Shown piece after piece: positions 1 through 6,101 of a DNA stretch of 10,636 bases. How positions within the stretch are numbered: the first letter of the stretch is position 1; the number at the start of each line of letters is the position of its first letter. The position numbers and the translations under genes were made by a program. The notes beneath the pieces are model-generated. The model ran no database searches, was not told the DNA's origin, and was given only the letters and a program-made list of their open reading frames with translations. This DNA comes from Candidatus Omnitrophota bacterium (lineage in GTDB: Bacteria; Omnitrophota; Gorgyraeia; Gygaellales; Profunditerraquicolaceae), in contig JALNZI010000041.1 in assembly GCA_023229385.1 (NCBI GenBank), positions 1 to 10,636 on the forward strand, given 5' to 3'.

Positions 1-141
1 ACCAATCCTGTTCCGATTAAGACTGCAATGGGGTTATTAGGTATGTGCGAGCCGGATTTGCGTCTACCGATGTGTGAGATGTCAGCGGATAATCTAGGAA
101 AACTTAAAAAGGCACTCAAAGATTACAGGCTACTTAAGTAA
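1..141 (+). CDS. dapA: 4-hydroxy-tetrahydrodipicolinate synthase, C-terminal fragment (5' end outside window)
   Basis: The frame is open from base 1 and ends at TAA 139-141, giving the last 46 residues of a protein that begins upstream. The fragment contains PIPVKTAMGLLGM, then a Leu/Pro stretch (RLPMCEMS) and a basic helix (LGKLKKALKDY). This matches the C-terminal helical domain of DapA, where a P-x-K-xA-x-x-LLG segment is conserved. DapA condenses pyruvate with aspartate 4-semialdehyde, the first committed step of lysine/diaminopimelate synthesis in the cytoplasm. The Schiff-base lysine and the catalytic tyrosine lie upstream and cannot be checked. Identification rests on this short tail plus dapB starting 10 nt after its stop, the usual order. 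Another member of the DapA/NAL aldolase family is possible but unlikely next to dapB and dapL. Confidence 0.85.
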   Translation, partial: TNPVPIKTAMGLLGMCEPDLRLPMCEMSADNLGKLKKALKDYRLLK

Positions 142-151
142 AGGAGCGGGA

Positions 152-865
152 ATGATAAAATTAGGAATTACCGGTGCCTGCGGAAAAATGGGCAGGCGGA
201 TTTTTGAGTTTGCCGCTTTTGACAAGGATTTTGAAGTTGCTTTAGCGCTGGAAAAGAAAGGCACTCCTTTAATCGGTAAAGAGCTGGGCAGGTTAAAAGT
301 TTCGTCGAACTTAGACGGTTTATTCCTGATTGATGTCTTGGTGGATTTTACTTTACCTGAGGCAACTGATGAGCATTTGGATTATGTAGCTAAATATAAA
401 AAGGCGCTTGTGTTGGGGACTACCGGTTTAAGCGATGCGCAGAAAAATAAAGTAGAGGAGATCTCCAGAATTGTTCCGGTGGTCTTTACCCCGAATATGT
501 CCGTGGGGGTAAATGTCCTGTTTTCTATTCTTCCTGAGATAGCCAAGAAACTTGGGCCCGATTACAGCGTTGAGATTATAGAGGCACATCATAAGGCCAA
601 GAAAGACGCTCCCAGCGGCACGGCGAAAAAAATGGTCGAGGTTATTACGCAGGTTACTAAAAAGAATATCCCCACGCATTCAATACGTTTGGGTGATATT
701 TTTGGAGATCATACTGTGGTTTTCTGTGGGAATTCCGAGCGCATTGAAATTAAGCATCAGGCGCATTCGCGCGATCTGTTTGTTGTAGGCGCCCTGAAGG
801 CGGCGAAATGGGTTTTTCAAAAGCCAGCTGGGCTTTACTCAATGCAGGATGTCTTGAAAGGATAA
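152..865 (+). CDS. dapB: 4-hydroxy-tetrahydrodipicolinate reductase
   Basis: DapB reduces the DapA product to tetrahydrodipicolinate with NAD(P)H. The 237-residue protein opens with a Rossmann nucleotide-binding loop, GITGACGKMG (residues 5-14). It then shows DFT (65-67), GTTG (89-92) and NMSVGVNV (115-122), all family landmarks. The signature EAHHKAKKDAPSGTA (144-158) holds the catalytic pair: H146 and K150 correspond to E. coli H159 and K163. It is somewhat shorter than the E. coli enzyme (273 residues), as in many compact bacterial DapB proteins. The start is well set: an AAAGGAG Shine-Dalgarno (140-146) lies 5 nt before the ATG and overlaps the dapA stop. The gene ends 2 nt before dapL, so dapA, dapB and dapL are almost certainly one transcript encoding consecutive steps. 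Nothing looks damaged. Confidence 0.97.
   Translation: MIKLGITGACGKMGRRIFEFAAFDKDFEVALALEKKGTPLIGKELGRLKVSSNLDGLFLIDVLVDFTLPEATDEHLDYVAKYKKALVLGTTGLSDAQKNKVEEISRIVPVVFTPNMSVGVNVLFSILPEIAKKLGPDYSVEIIEAHHKAKKDAPSGTAKKMVEVITQVTKKNIPTHSIRLGDIFGDHTVVFCGNSERIEIKHQAHSRDLFVVGALKAAKWVFQKPAGLYSMQDVLKG
857..862 (+). promoter_or_regulatory. Shine-Dalgarno that fixes the dapL start
   Basis: AAAGGA sits 5 nt before the ATG at 868 and inside the last codons of dapB. The same reading frame is open further upstream to an ATG at 808, which would add 20 residues. That upstream start lies well inside dapB and lacks a comparable ribosome site. The aminotransferase family normally begins with a sequence like the MFKLSKKVQSLPPY that starts at 868, so 868 is chosen. 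Confidence 0.8.
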
Positions 866-867
866 GC

Positions 868-2028
868 ATGTTTAAGTTATCAAAAAAAGTCCAGTCATTA
901 CCGCCATATCTATTTTTAGAGATTGATAAAGCCAAACGCCAGGCGGCTAAAGAGGGAAGGGATATTATTGATTTGGGGATTGGCGATCCGGATCAACCTA
1001 CTCCAAAATTTATTATTGAGGCATTGTATAAGGCAAGCCAGGATCCGGCTAACCATCGTTATGCCCTGGACCAGGGAATGCCTGTTTTGCGCCGGGCAAT
1101 TCAGGGTTGGTATAAACGCAGGTTTAATGTTGGCTTAGATCCGGATACTGAAATATTGCCGTTGATTGGTTCAAAAGAGGGTATCGCGCATTTTCCTTTG
1201 GCGTTTCTTAATCCCGGGGATATCTCTCTTGTTCCTGATCCGTGCTATCCTCCGTATAAAGGCGGGACGATACTCGCCGGAGGTGCGCCTTATATCATGC
1301 CTTTGTTGGAATCAAACCATTTTCTCCCTGATTTAAAGAAGATTCCGCTTTTGGCCCGCAAAAAAGCAAAGATGATTTTTGTTAATTATCCTAATAATCC
1401 CACGAATGCCTGCGCCAGCGATGATTTCTATCGGCAGCTGATTGAATTTTCCGCCAGGAACAAAATTATTATTATCTCGGATTTAGCTTATTCTGAAATG
1501 GCTTATGATGGTTATAAAGCGCGCAGCCTTTTGGAGTTTCCAGGGGCAAGAGAGATAGTGATTGAATTCCACTCTTTGTCAAAGACTTATAACATGACCG
1601 GTTGGCGTATTGGTTGGGCAAGCGGCAATGCGAATTTAATCTCAGCTTTGGCCAAGGTAAAATCCAATATTGATTCAGGAATATTTTCCGCGATTCAGCT
1701 GGCTGCAGTTGCGGCTATTGAAGGGCCGCAGGATTATGTAAAATCCATGTGCGATATTTATCAGGAGAGGCGTGATATCTTGGTTGAAGGGCTTTCTGCT
1801 TTAGGCTGGAGTGCCATAAAACCAAAAGCTACATTTTATGTGTGGATAAAAACCCCGGCTAAAGTCGACTCTATAAGCTTTAGCGCTAAGTTGCTTAAAG
1901 AAGCTAATATTGTGGCAACTCCCGGAGTGGGTTTTGGTAAATACGGGGAAGGTTATATCCGTATGGCATTAACTGTACCCAAAGAGAGGATTAAAGAAGC
2001 TTTGGTGCGGTTAAAGAAAATATCTTAA
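868..2028 (+). CDS. dapL: LL-diaminopimelate aminotransferase
   Basis: This is a 386-residue fold-type I PLP aminotransferase. The N-terminus carries LPPYLFLEID and DLGIGDPDQPTP, typical of proteins annotated as DapL. The substrate-carboxylate segment NYPNNPTN is at 173-180. D205, expected to hold the PLP pyridine nitrogen, and Y208 are in SDLAYSEM. The Schiff-base lysine is K239 in SLSKTYNMTGWRIGW. DapL converts tetrahydrodipicolinate directly to LL-diaminopimelate using glutamate, bypassing the succinylated or acetylated intermediates of DapC/D/E. Sequence alone cannot exclude another class I aminotransferase such as an aspartate or alanine enzyme. Position directly after dapA and dapB, with no dapD or dapE in view, makes DapL much the best call. 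Its TAA stop shares one base with the folK ATG (TAATG), implying translational coupling. Confidence 0.92.
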   Translation: MFKLSKKVQSLPPYLFLEIDKAKRQAAKEGRDIIDLGIGDPDQPTPKFIIEALYKASQDPANHRYALDQGMPVLRRAIQGWYKRRFNVGLDPDTEILPLIGSKEGIAHFPLAFLNPGDISLVPDPCYPPYKGGTILAGGAPYIMPLLESNHFLPDLKKIPLLARKKAKMIFVNYPNNPTNACASDDFYRQLIEFSARNKIIIISDLAYSEMAYDGYKARSLLEFPGAREIVIEFHSLSKTYNMTGWRIGWASGNANLISALAKVKSNIDSGIFSAIQLAAVAAIEGPQDYVKSMCDIYQERRDILVEGLSALGWSAIKPKATFYVWIKTPAKVDSISFSAKLLKEANIVATPGVGFGKYGEGYIRMALTVPKERIKEALVRLKKIS

Positions 2029-2429
2029 TGGCAATTTGTTATCTTGGAATAGGAACAAACCTGGGTAAGCGTAGAGAAAATATAAGATTGGCGATAAATA
2101 AAGTTAATGCGTTAAAAAATACCCGGGTATTGAAGAAATCCCAGTCCAGGGAGAGTTTAGCTGTCGGCGGGCCTGCCGGGCAGGGCAAATTTTTAAATGC
2201 CGTATTAAAAATAGATACTCAACTGTCAGCTTTGATGTTGCTTAAAAAGTTAAAAGAGATTGAAAGTCTGATGGGCAGGAAGAAGACAGTGCGTTTCGGT
2301 CCCCGGGTAATTGATTTGGATATTTTGTTATATGCGGATAAGGTTATAAACAGCAGGCAATTGACTATACCGCATCCACGAATGTTTGGCCGGGATTTCG
2401 TAATCAAGCCATTAATGGAAATTTTATGA
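2028..2429 (+). CDS. folK: 2-amino-4-hydroxy-6-hydroxymethyldihydropteridine pyrophosphokinase (HPPK), short form
   Basis: FolK transfers pyrophosphate from ATP to 6-hydroxymethyl-dihydropterin, giving the substrate of dihydropteroate synthase in folate synthesis. Visible family marks are LGIGTNLG (6-13), the GGPAGQGKFLNAV loop (47-59), and the diagnostic RFGPRVIDLDILLY (89-102). D96 and D98 there are the expected Mg2+-binding aspartates. The conserved tail block TIPHPRMFGRDFVIKPLMEI follows. The protein stops at 133 residues, just after PLMEI, and so lacks the extra 20-25 residues of E. coli HPPK (159). The catalytic region is complete, so this looks like a natural short form rather than a broken gene. 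No clear Shine-Dalgarno precedes the ATG. It overlaps dapL by 1 nt and panC by 4 nt (ATGA), so it probably depends on coupled translation. Confidence 0.93.
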   Translation: MAICYLGIGTNLGKRRENIRLAINKVNALKNTRVLKKSQSRESLAVGGPAGQGKFLNAVLKIDTQLSALMLLKKLKEIESLMGRKKTVRFGPRVIDLDILLYADKVINSRQLTIPHPRMFGRDFVIKPLMEIL

Positions 2430-3274
2430 AACTTATTCCCGATCCCGAAAAAATAAGCGTTGTAATAGAAAAAATCAGGCAGCTCAAAAAGCGCATAGGT
2501 TTCGTACCTACAATGGGGGCTTTACATTCCGGGCATTTCAGCTTGATTAATCGGGCGCGTAAAGAAAACGATATAGTGGTGGTAAGTATTTTTGTTAATC
2601 CAACGCAATTTAGCAAGGGCGAGGATTTTAAGGAATATCCCCGCCGTTTTAAGAAAGATATTGGATTTTGCCGCAGATTGGGAGTAGATTTTGTATTCCT
2701 GCCAGATAGAAATAATATGTACCCAGAAGGATATTCTACGTTTATCAATGTGGATAATTTAAGCGATTGTCTTTGCGGGGTAAGCCGACCCGGGCATTTC
2801 CGCGGGGTGGCGACTGTTGTGGCTAAATTGCTTAATATTGTCCATCCGGATACACTTTATCTGGGGCAGAAGGATGCCCAGCAGGCAATTATTATTTCCC
2901 GGATGGTCAAGGATTTGAATTTTCCGGTTAAGGTAAAAGTTCTGCCAACAGTGCGTCAGGGAGACGGATTGGCGTTGAGTTCGCGGAATGCCTACTTAAA
3001 TAAGCAAGAAAGATCTGTTGCCCTGGTTTTATCCAAGGCCCTGCGGTTGGCGGAAACCCTGATTAGTAATGGCCAGCGTAATTGCGGCAGGATAATCAGC
3101 AGGATGAAGCAGCTGATCGAAAGGAATAAACAGGCCAAGATTGATTATATCGCGATAGTTGATCCTGAGCAGCTTAAAGAGTTAAAAAAGATTGCACCGG
3201 GATGCTTAATTGCTTTAGCGGTTAAGATTGGCAAGGTCAGGCTTATTGATAATACAGTGATTGGTTGTGCGTAA
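2426..3274 (+). CDS. panC: pantothenate synthetase (pantoate-beta-alanine ligase)
   Basis: PanC joins pantoate and beta-alanine through a pantoyl-adenylate intermediate, using ATP, to make pantothenate for coenzyme A. The 282-residue length is normal. The nucleotidyltransferase HIGH-type motif is HSGH at 34-37 within FVPTMGALHSGH. VNPTQF (56-61) lines the substrate site. RPGHFRGVATVVAKL (120-134) and GQKDAQQ (146-152) are strong PanC signatures. DGLALSSRN (179-187) is the KMSKS-like ATP loop. Small variations are the Ser in HSGH and Gln-Gly before DGLA; neither touches an obvious catalytic residue. The ATG overlaps the folK stop as ATGA. Neither panB nor panD is in the window. The folK-panC neighbourhood makes metabolic sense because PanB uses a folate one-carbon donor, but that link is inference. 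Confidence 0.97.
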   Translation: MKLIPDPEKISVVIEKIRQLKKRIGFVPTMGALHSGHFSLINRARKENDIVVVSIFVNPTQFSKGEDFKEYPRRFKKDIGFCRRLGVDFVFLPDRNNMYPEGYSTFINVDNLSDCLCGVSRPGHFRGVATVVAKLLNIVHPDTLYLGQKDAQQAIIISRMVKDLNFPVKVKVLPTVRQGDGLALSSRNAYLNKQERSVALVLSKALRLAETLISNGQRNCGRIISRMKQLIERNKQAKIDYIAIVDPEQLKELKKIAPGCLIALAVKIGKVRLIDNTVIGCA

Positions 3275-3275
3275 A

Positions 3276-4103
3276 ATGAATCGAAGACAGCGGCTTAAAA
3301 TAGGTATTGTTGGTTGTGGGGCAATCGGAAGCTCCCTGGCAAAGGAGATAGTTATTGGTTTGCGTCAGGATGCCTCTTTGGTAGCTCTTTATGATATAAG
3401 ATTGGATAAAGCCCAGGCGCTTTCTAAAAAACTGACTAAGAGCCTGAAATTGTGCGTGGGTAATTTAAAAGATTTAATCAAACGTTCAGACCTGGTAATC
3501 GAGGCATCTTCAGCAAAGGCGTCATGGGATATTGCTCGGCAATCCCTGGCTTACGGCCGTAAAATTATGGTCATGAGTGTAGGTGGGATGGTGGGCCATT
3601 TGGATGAATTGTATGTTTTATGCAGAAAGAATAATGCGATGGTTTATTTTCCCAGCGGTGCTATTTCAGGCGTAGATGCCTTGAAGGCAGCGAATATCGC
3701 CGGAATTAAGAAGGTAGTTTTGACTACCCGTAAAAACCCTAAAGCATTTAGCGGCGTTGAATATGTAGAGAAACATTTTAATTTGGCGGGTTTAAAACAG
3801 GATAAAGTTCTGTTTAATGGCAGCGCTTCCGCAGCGGTTAAATATTTCCCGCAGAATATCAATGTTGCGGCTGTCCTGGGTTTAGCCGGAATAGGCATTC
3901 GCAAAACCCGGGTGCGTATAATTGCTTGCCCTGCGGTGAATAAGAATATCCATGAAATCGAGATTGAATCCAAAGCCGCTAAAATCTTTACGCGTACTGA
4001 AAATATCCTGCATCCGCAGAACCCCAAAACCAGTTTTTTAGCGGTTTTGTCGGCAATCGCAACTTTAAAACAGATTTTACAACCAATAAAAATTGGAACG
4101 TAA
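3276..4103 (+). CDS. nadX: L-aspartate dehydrogenase
   Basis: NadX oxidises L-aspartate to iminoaspartate with NAD(P)+, feeding NadA (quinolinate synthase) in de novo NAD synthesis. It replaces the flavin-dependent oxidase NadB. The 275-residue protein starts with a Rossmann loop GIVGCGAIG (10-18). An acidic residue at the end of strand 2 (D40 in LYD) suggests NAD preference. FPSGAISGVDALKAA (125-139) and FNGSASAAVKYFPQNINVAA (180-199) are diagnostic for the aspartate dehydrogenase family. H226 in NIHEIEIE is the likely catalytic histidine. NPKTSFLAVLSAIATLK is the usual C-terminal block. The ATG at 3276 is 1 nt after the panC stop. A TTG at 3261 in the same frame would overlap panC and adds only five residues. 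No strong ribosome site is visible, so coupling to panC is likely. nadA and nadC are not seen. Confidence 0.93.
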   Translation: MNRRQRLKIGIVGCGAIGSSLAKEIVIGLRQDASLVALYDIRLDKAQALSKKLTKSLKLCVGNLKDLIKRSDLVIEASSAKASWDIARQSLAYGRKIMVMSVGGMVGHLDELYVLCRKNNAMVYFPSGAISGVDALKAANIAGIKKVVLTTRKNPKAFSGVEYVEKHFNLAGLKQDKVLFNGSASAAVKYFPQNINVAAVLGLAGIGIRKTRVRIIACPAVNKNIHEIEIESKAAKIFTRTENILHPQNPKTSFLAVLSAIATLKQILQPIKIGT

Positions 4104-4117
4104 GTTAACATAAAGAG

Positions 4118-4126
4118 AGGGGGTGA
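4118..4126 (+). promoter_or_regulatory. near-perfect Shine-Dalgarno of the 79-residue protein
   Basis: AGGGGGTGA matches the ideal AGGAGGTGA at 8 of 9 positions. The single change allows a G-U pair, so all nine bases can pair with the 16S rRNA tail. It lies 8 nt before the ATG at 4135. An in-frame GTG at 4123 falls inside this site and so cannot be the start. It is the strongest ribosome site in the window and implies high translation. Confidence 0.85.
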
Positions 4127-4134
4127 ATCAGAAA

Positions 4135-4374
4135 ATGGCAGATAAAGTACTGAAAGTAGGAGTAAAGAGGGAAAAAGGTTATCTCTATTACATCGACAAG
4201 CAGGGCGATGTCTCTTGCGCCAAAATGGCCAGAGGTTCTAAAAAGGGAGGTAGCCCCAAGAAAGTAGCCAAATGCGGTATCAAAAGAAAAGTAGGCTATC
4301 TTTATTTCTTGGATAAGAAGGGTGATGTTTCCTGTGCTAAAATGAAGAGAGGCGGAAAGAAGAAAAAGAAGTAA
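4135..4374 (+). CDS. small basic protein with two 31-residue repeats, function unknown
   Basis: I do not recognise a characterised family. The 79-residue protein is very rich in Lys, Arg and Gly and ends in GGKKKKK. It consists of two copies of one unit (residues 4-34 and 43-73), identical at 22 of 31 positions, joined by a short S-K-K-G-G-S-P-K linker. Each unit has a basic stretch, then GYLY-x-x-DK-x-GDVSCAKM-x-RG. The alternating aromatic/hydrophobic residues around a DKxGD turn suggest a beta-hairpin (inference). Cysteines fall at C29 and C68 in the same place in both units, plus C47. There is no signal peptide or membrane segment, so a cytoplasmic role is likely. The charge would suit binding of nucleic acid or ribosomes, but nothing proves this. 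It lies 31 nt after nadX with no terminator between, so it may be the last gene of that operon. A strong terminator follows. The coding call is well supported; the function is open. Confidence 0.85.
   Translation: MADKVLKVGVKREKGYLYYIDKQGDVSCAKMARGSKKGGSPKKVAKCGIKRKVGYLYFLDKKGDVSCAKMKRGGKKKKK
4144..4353 (+). repeat. internal coding tandem duplication (2 x 31 codons)
   Basis: Unit 1 covers 4144-4236 and unit 2 covers 4261-4353, with a 24-nt linker. At the protein level they align without gaps (22/31 identical). At the DNA level identical residues often use different codons: in the eight-residue GDVSCAKM block, five of eight codons differ silently. The duplication is therefore old and maintained at the protein level, not a recent slippage event. 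Confidence 0.9.
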
Positions 4375-4390
4375 TTCTTTTCGGTTCTTT

Positions 4391-4451
4391 AAAAAAGTGT
4401 AGCCCCTGTATAATAGAATTATCTTTCTAATTTTACAGGGGCTTACTTTTT
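4391..4451 (+). terminator. rho-independent terminator after the biosynthetic operon and small gene
   Basis: The left arm AGCCCCTGTA (4401-4410) is perfectly complementary to TACAGGGGCT (4434-4443). A second helix of AAAAAGT (4392-4398) with ACTTTTT (4445-4451) extends it past a small bulge. The loop is about 23 nt. The T run on the right, and the A run on the left, make it a plausible terminator in both directions. It starts 17 nt after the stop of the 79-residue protein. Confidence 0.88.
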
Positions 4452-4461
4452 GTGTTATAAT
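4432..4461 (+). promoter_or_regulatory. sigma-70-type extended -10 promoter for the membrane-TPR/uvrA operon
   Basis: The -35 candidate TTTACA (4432-4437) matches TTGACA at 5 of 6 positions. After an 18-nt spacer comes a perfect TATAAT (4456-4461), preceded by TG in the extended -10 position (4453-4454). The expected start site, 6-8 nt downstream, is near 4467-4469. That is only about 4-6 nt before the ATG at 4473, so the mRNA would be leaderless or nearly so. The -35 element overlaps the right arm of the terminator. The call is from motif match only. Confidence 0.72.
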
Positions 4462-4472
4462 CTAAAAGATAA

Positions 4473-6101
4473 ATGAATAAAGCCTTTTTAGTTATCCTAT
4501 CCTGTGTTTGCCTGGTTATCTACGCGGGTTATCTGAATAACGGGTTTGTCTTTGATGATAAAACCCTGGTTGTGGAAAATCCGTTAATTAAATCTGCCCA
4601 CCTTTTGCCTAATGTTTTTAAAACCGGCATATATGACTATTGGTCCGGTATACAACCTTATGACCGCATGTATCGGCCGCTGCAGATGCTCTCATATTAT
4701 CTTGATTATAACCTTTGGGGGCTTAAGCCGTTTGGTTTTCGTTTGAGCAATGTATTGCTGCATTTGTTTAATTCCATCCTGGTGTTTTACCTGATTAGTT
4801 TGCTTTTTAAGCATAAGCTACTTGCTGCTTCAACCGCGATTTTATTCTTGGTGCATCCGGTACAGATTTCTTCAGTGGCGTATATTTCAGCCAGGGGCGA
4901 TTTGTTAAGTGCGTTTTTTATCCTCGGTTGTTGTGTTTTATTCCTGAAGTTCCTGAAGAACAAAAACTATTTGTTATATTTTTTAAGTATTTTTGCCTCG
5001 ATCCTGGCTTTATTGAGCAGAGAGAATGCTTTATTTATAGTTATTTTTCTATGCTTGATTTCTGTTATTGTTAGAGGCAAGGCCAGATTTAAGTATCTAA
5101 CCGGTTTTCTTGTTTTATCCATAGCTTATCCAATAATAAGATTTATTATTCTTGGTCCAAGCGGGCTGAATACTCATGCGGATTATATTAACGGGGTACT
5201 TTCGCTGGCTAATTTTTTTAATATTGCCTGGCGTTATCTCTTATTGTTGTTTTGGCCAATCGATTTGCGCATGTTTCATTCCACGGTATTGATTAATCAG
5301 TTAAATGTTCCCGTGCTGTTTTTATCGATATCGGGATTAATATTAGCGGCAGTTGCAATATTAAAATGGGAGAAGGTTAAACAGTTGCCTCCTGTAGTCA
5401 GTTTTGGTATGTTTTGGTTTTTATCAGGAATTATACCGGTTTATTTTTATTTTGATGCTTATCCTGCTTTGGGAAGGGCGCTTATGGCGGAGAGCTGGCT
5501 TTATTTACCAAGTATAGGATTTTGCGCGGGTTTAGCGTACATATGTTTGTTGAGTAAAAAAGGAAAATTACTTATATTAAGCTGCGCGTTAATCTTAGGG
5601 AGCGTGGTAGTGGCTAACCGGGTTTATTGGCGTAATGATGTGGTTTTTTATGAAAGGGCGTTAAAATTTTTACCCGAAGACAGCATACTCTTAAGAAATT
5701 TGGCTAGTGCTTATATAGAATCCGGAGATTTCCCCAACGGCCTTGAGGCGATAAAGAAGCTTGAAAAATATTACGCGGATACTCCGGTTGAGGATATGGC
5801 GTATGGCCAATATTACCTTGCCGCAGGCAATCCTGTGGAAGCACTAAAATATTATCAGCGGATACTCAAAAGGAATTTTTTCAGTAACTATTCCGTAAGT
5901 TTGTGTTATGCTAAATTAGGTAATTTTGATCAGGCAATCGAGTATAGCCTGGAAAGTTTTAATCAGAATCCGTTTTTTCAGAAAAATATCATCCAGTTGG
6001 CTAGTCTTTATGAGCATACCGGGCAAAAGGAGCAGGCAAACAAATATCTGCTTTTAGCCAAACAGCTTGATCCAAAAGGGAAATACATTTTACTTAAATG
6101 A
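4473..6101 (+). CDS. polytopic TMTC/GT-C-like membrane protein with C-terminal TPR repeats
   Basis: This 542-residue protein has about a dozen hydrophobic segments over residues 5-385. A soluble tail from about 402 holds three to four TPR-like units (for example LRNLASAYIESGDF, AYGQYYLAAGNPVEALKYY, SVSLCYAKLGNFDQAIEYS). The first extracytoplasmic loop contains GFVFDDKTLVVENPLI with D28-D29. YRPLQML (67-73), LVHPVQISSVAYISARGDLL (126-145) and SREN (182-185) follow. This pattern is shared with TMTC-type proteins of the GT-C superfamily, in which an early Asp pair lies in the lipid-linked sugar transferase site. A role in sugar transfer to envelope proteins is therefore plausible, but donor and acceptor are unknown. 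No Shine-Dalgarno precedes the ATG, consistent with the promoter lying just upstream. Its stop overlaps the uvrA start as ATGA. The family resemblance is fairly secure; enzyme activity is inferred. Confidence 0.8.
   Translation: MNKAFLVILSCVCLVIYAGYLNNGFVFDDKTLVVENPLIKSAHLLPNVFKTGIYDYWSGIQPYDRMYRPLQMLSYYLDYNLWGLKPFGFRLSNVLLHLFNSILVFYLISLLFKHKLLAASTAILFLVHPVQISSVAYISARGDLLSAFFILGCCVLFLKFLKNKNYLLYFLSIFASILALLSRENALFIVIFLCLISVIVRGKARFKYLTGFLVLSIAYPIIRFIILGPSGLNTHADYINGVLSLANFFNIAWRYLLLLFWPIDLRMFHSTVLINQLNVPVLFLSISGLILAAVAILKWEKVKQLPPVVSFGMFWFLSGIIPVYFYFDAYPALGRALMAESWLYLPSIGFCAGLAYICLLSKKGKLLILSCALILGSVVVANRVYWRNDVVFYERALKFLPEDSILLRNLASAYIESGDFPNGLEAIKKLEKYYADTPVEDMAYGQYYLAAGNPVEALKYYQRILKRNFFSNYSVSLCYAKLGNFDQAIEYSLESFNQNPFFQKNIIQLASLYEHTGQKEQANKYLLLAKQLDPKGKYILLK

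Noticed and set aside
2404..2748. 114-codon open frame on the - strand
   Set aside because: It is antisense to the start of panC, whose HSGH and VNPTQF motifs are unmistakable. No independent support.
3261..3275. TTG as an upstream start for nadX
   Set aside because: It would overlap panC by 14 nt, has no ribosome site and adds five residues before the natural start of the Rossmann domain. ATG 3276 is simpler, though TTG cannot be fully excluded.
4083..4096. Perfect small palindrome CCAAT-AAAA-ATTGG at the end of nadX
   Set aside because: The stem is only 5 bp with few G-C pairs and no T run follows, so it is not a credible terminator. It could be chance.
3644..4111. 155-codon open frame on the - strand
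   Set aside because: It lies wholly opposite nadX, which has clear family motifs. Its translation has no recognisable motif and no ribosome site is evident.
4409..4414. Second TATAAT, spanning the terminator left arm and loop
   Set aside because: The region 17-18 nt upstream (about 4385-4391) has no convincing -35 match and there is no correctly spaced TG. The downstream element at 4456 is much better.
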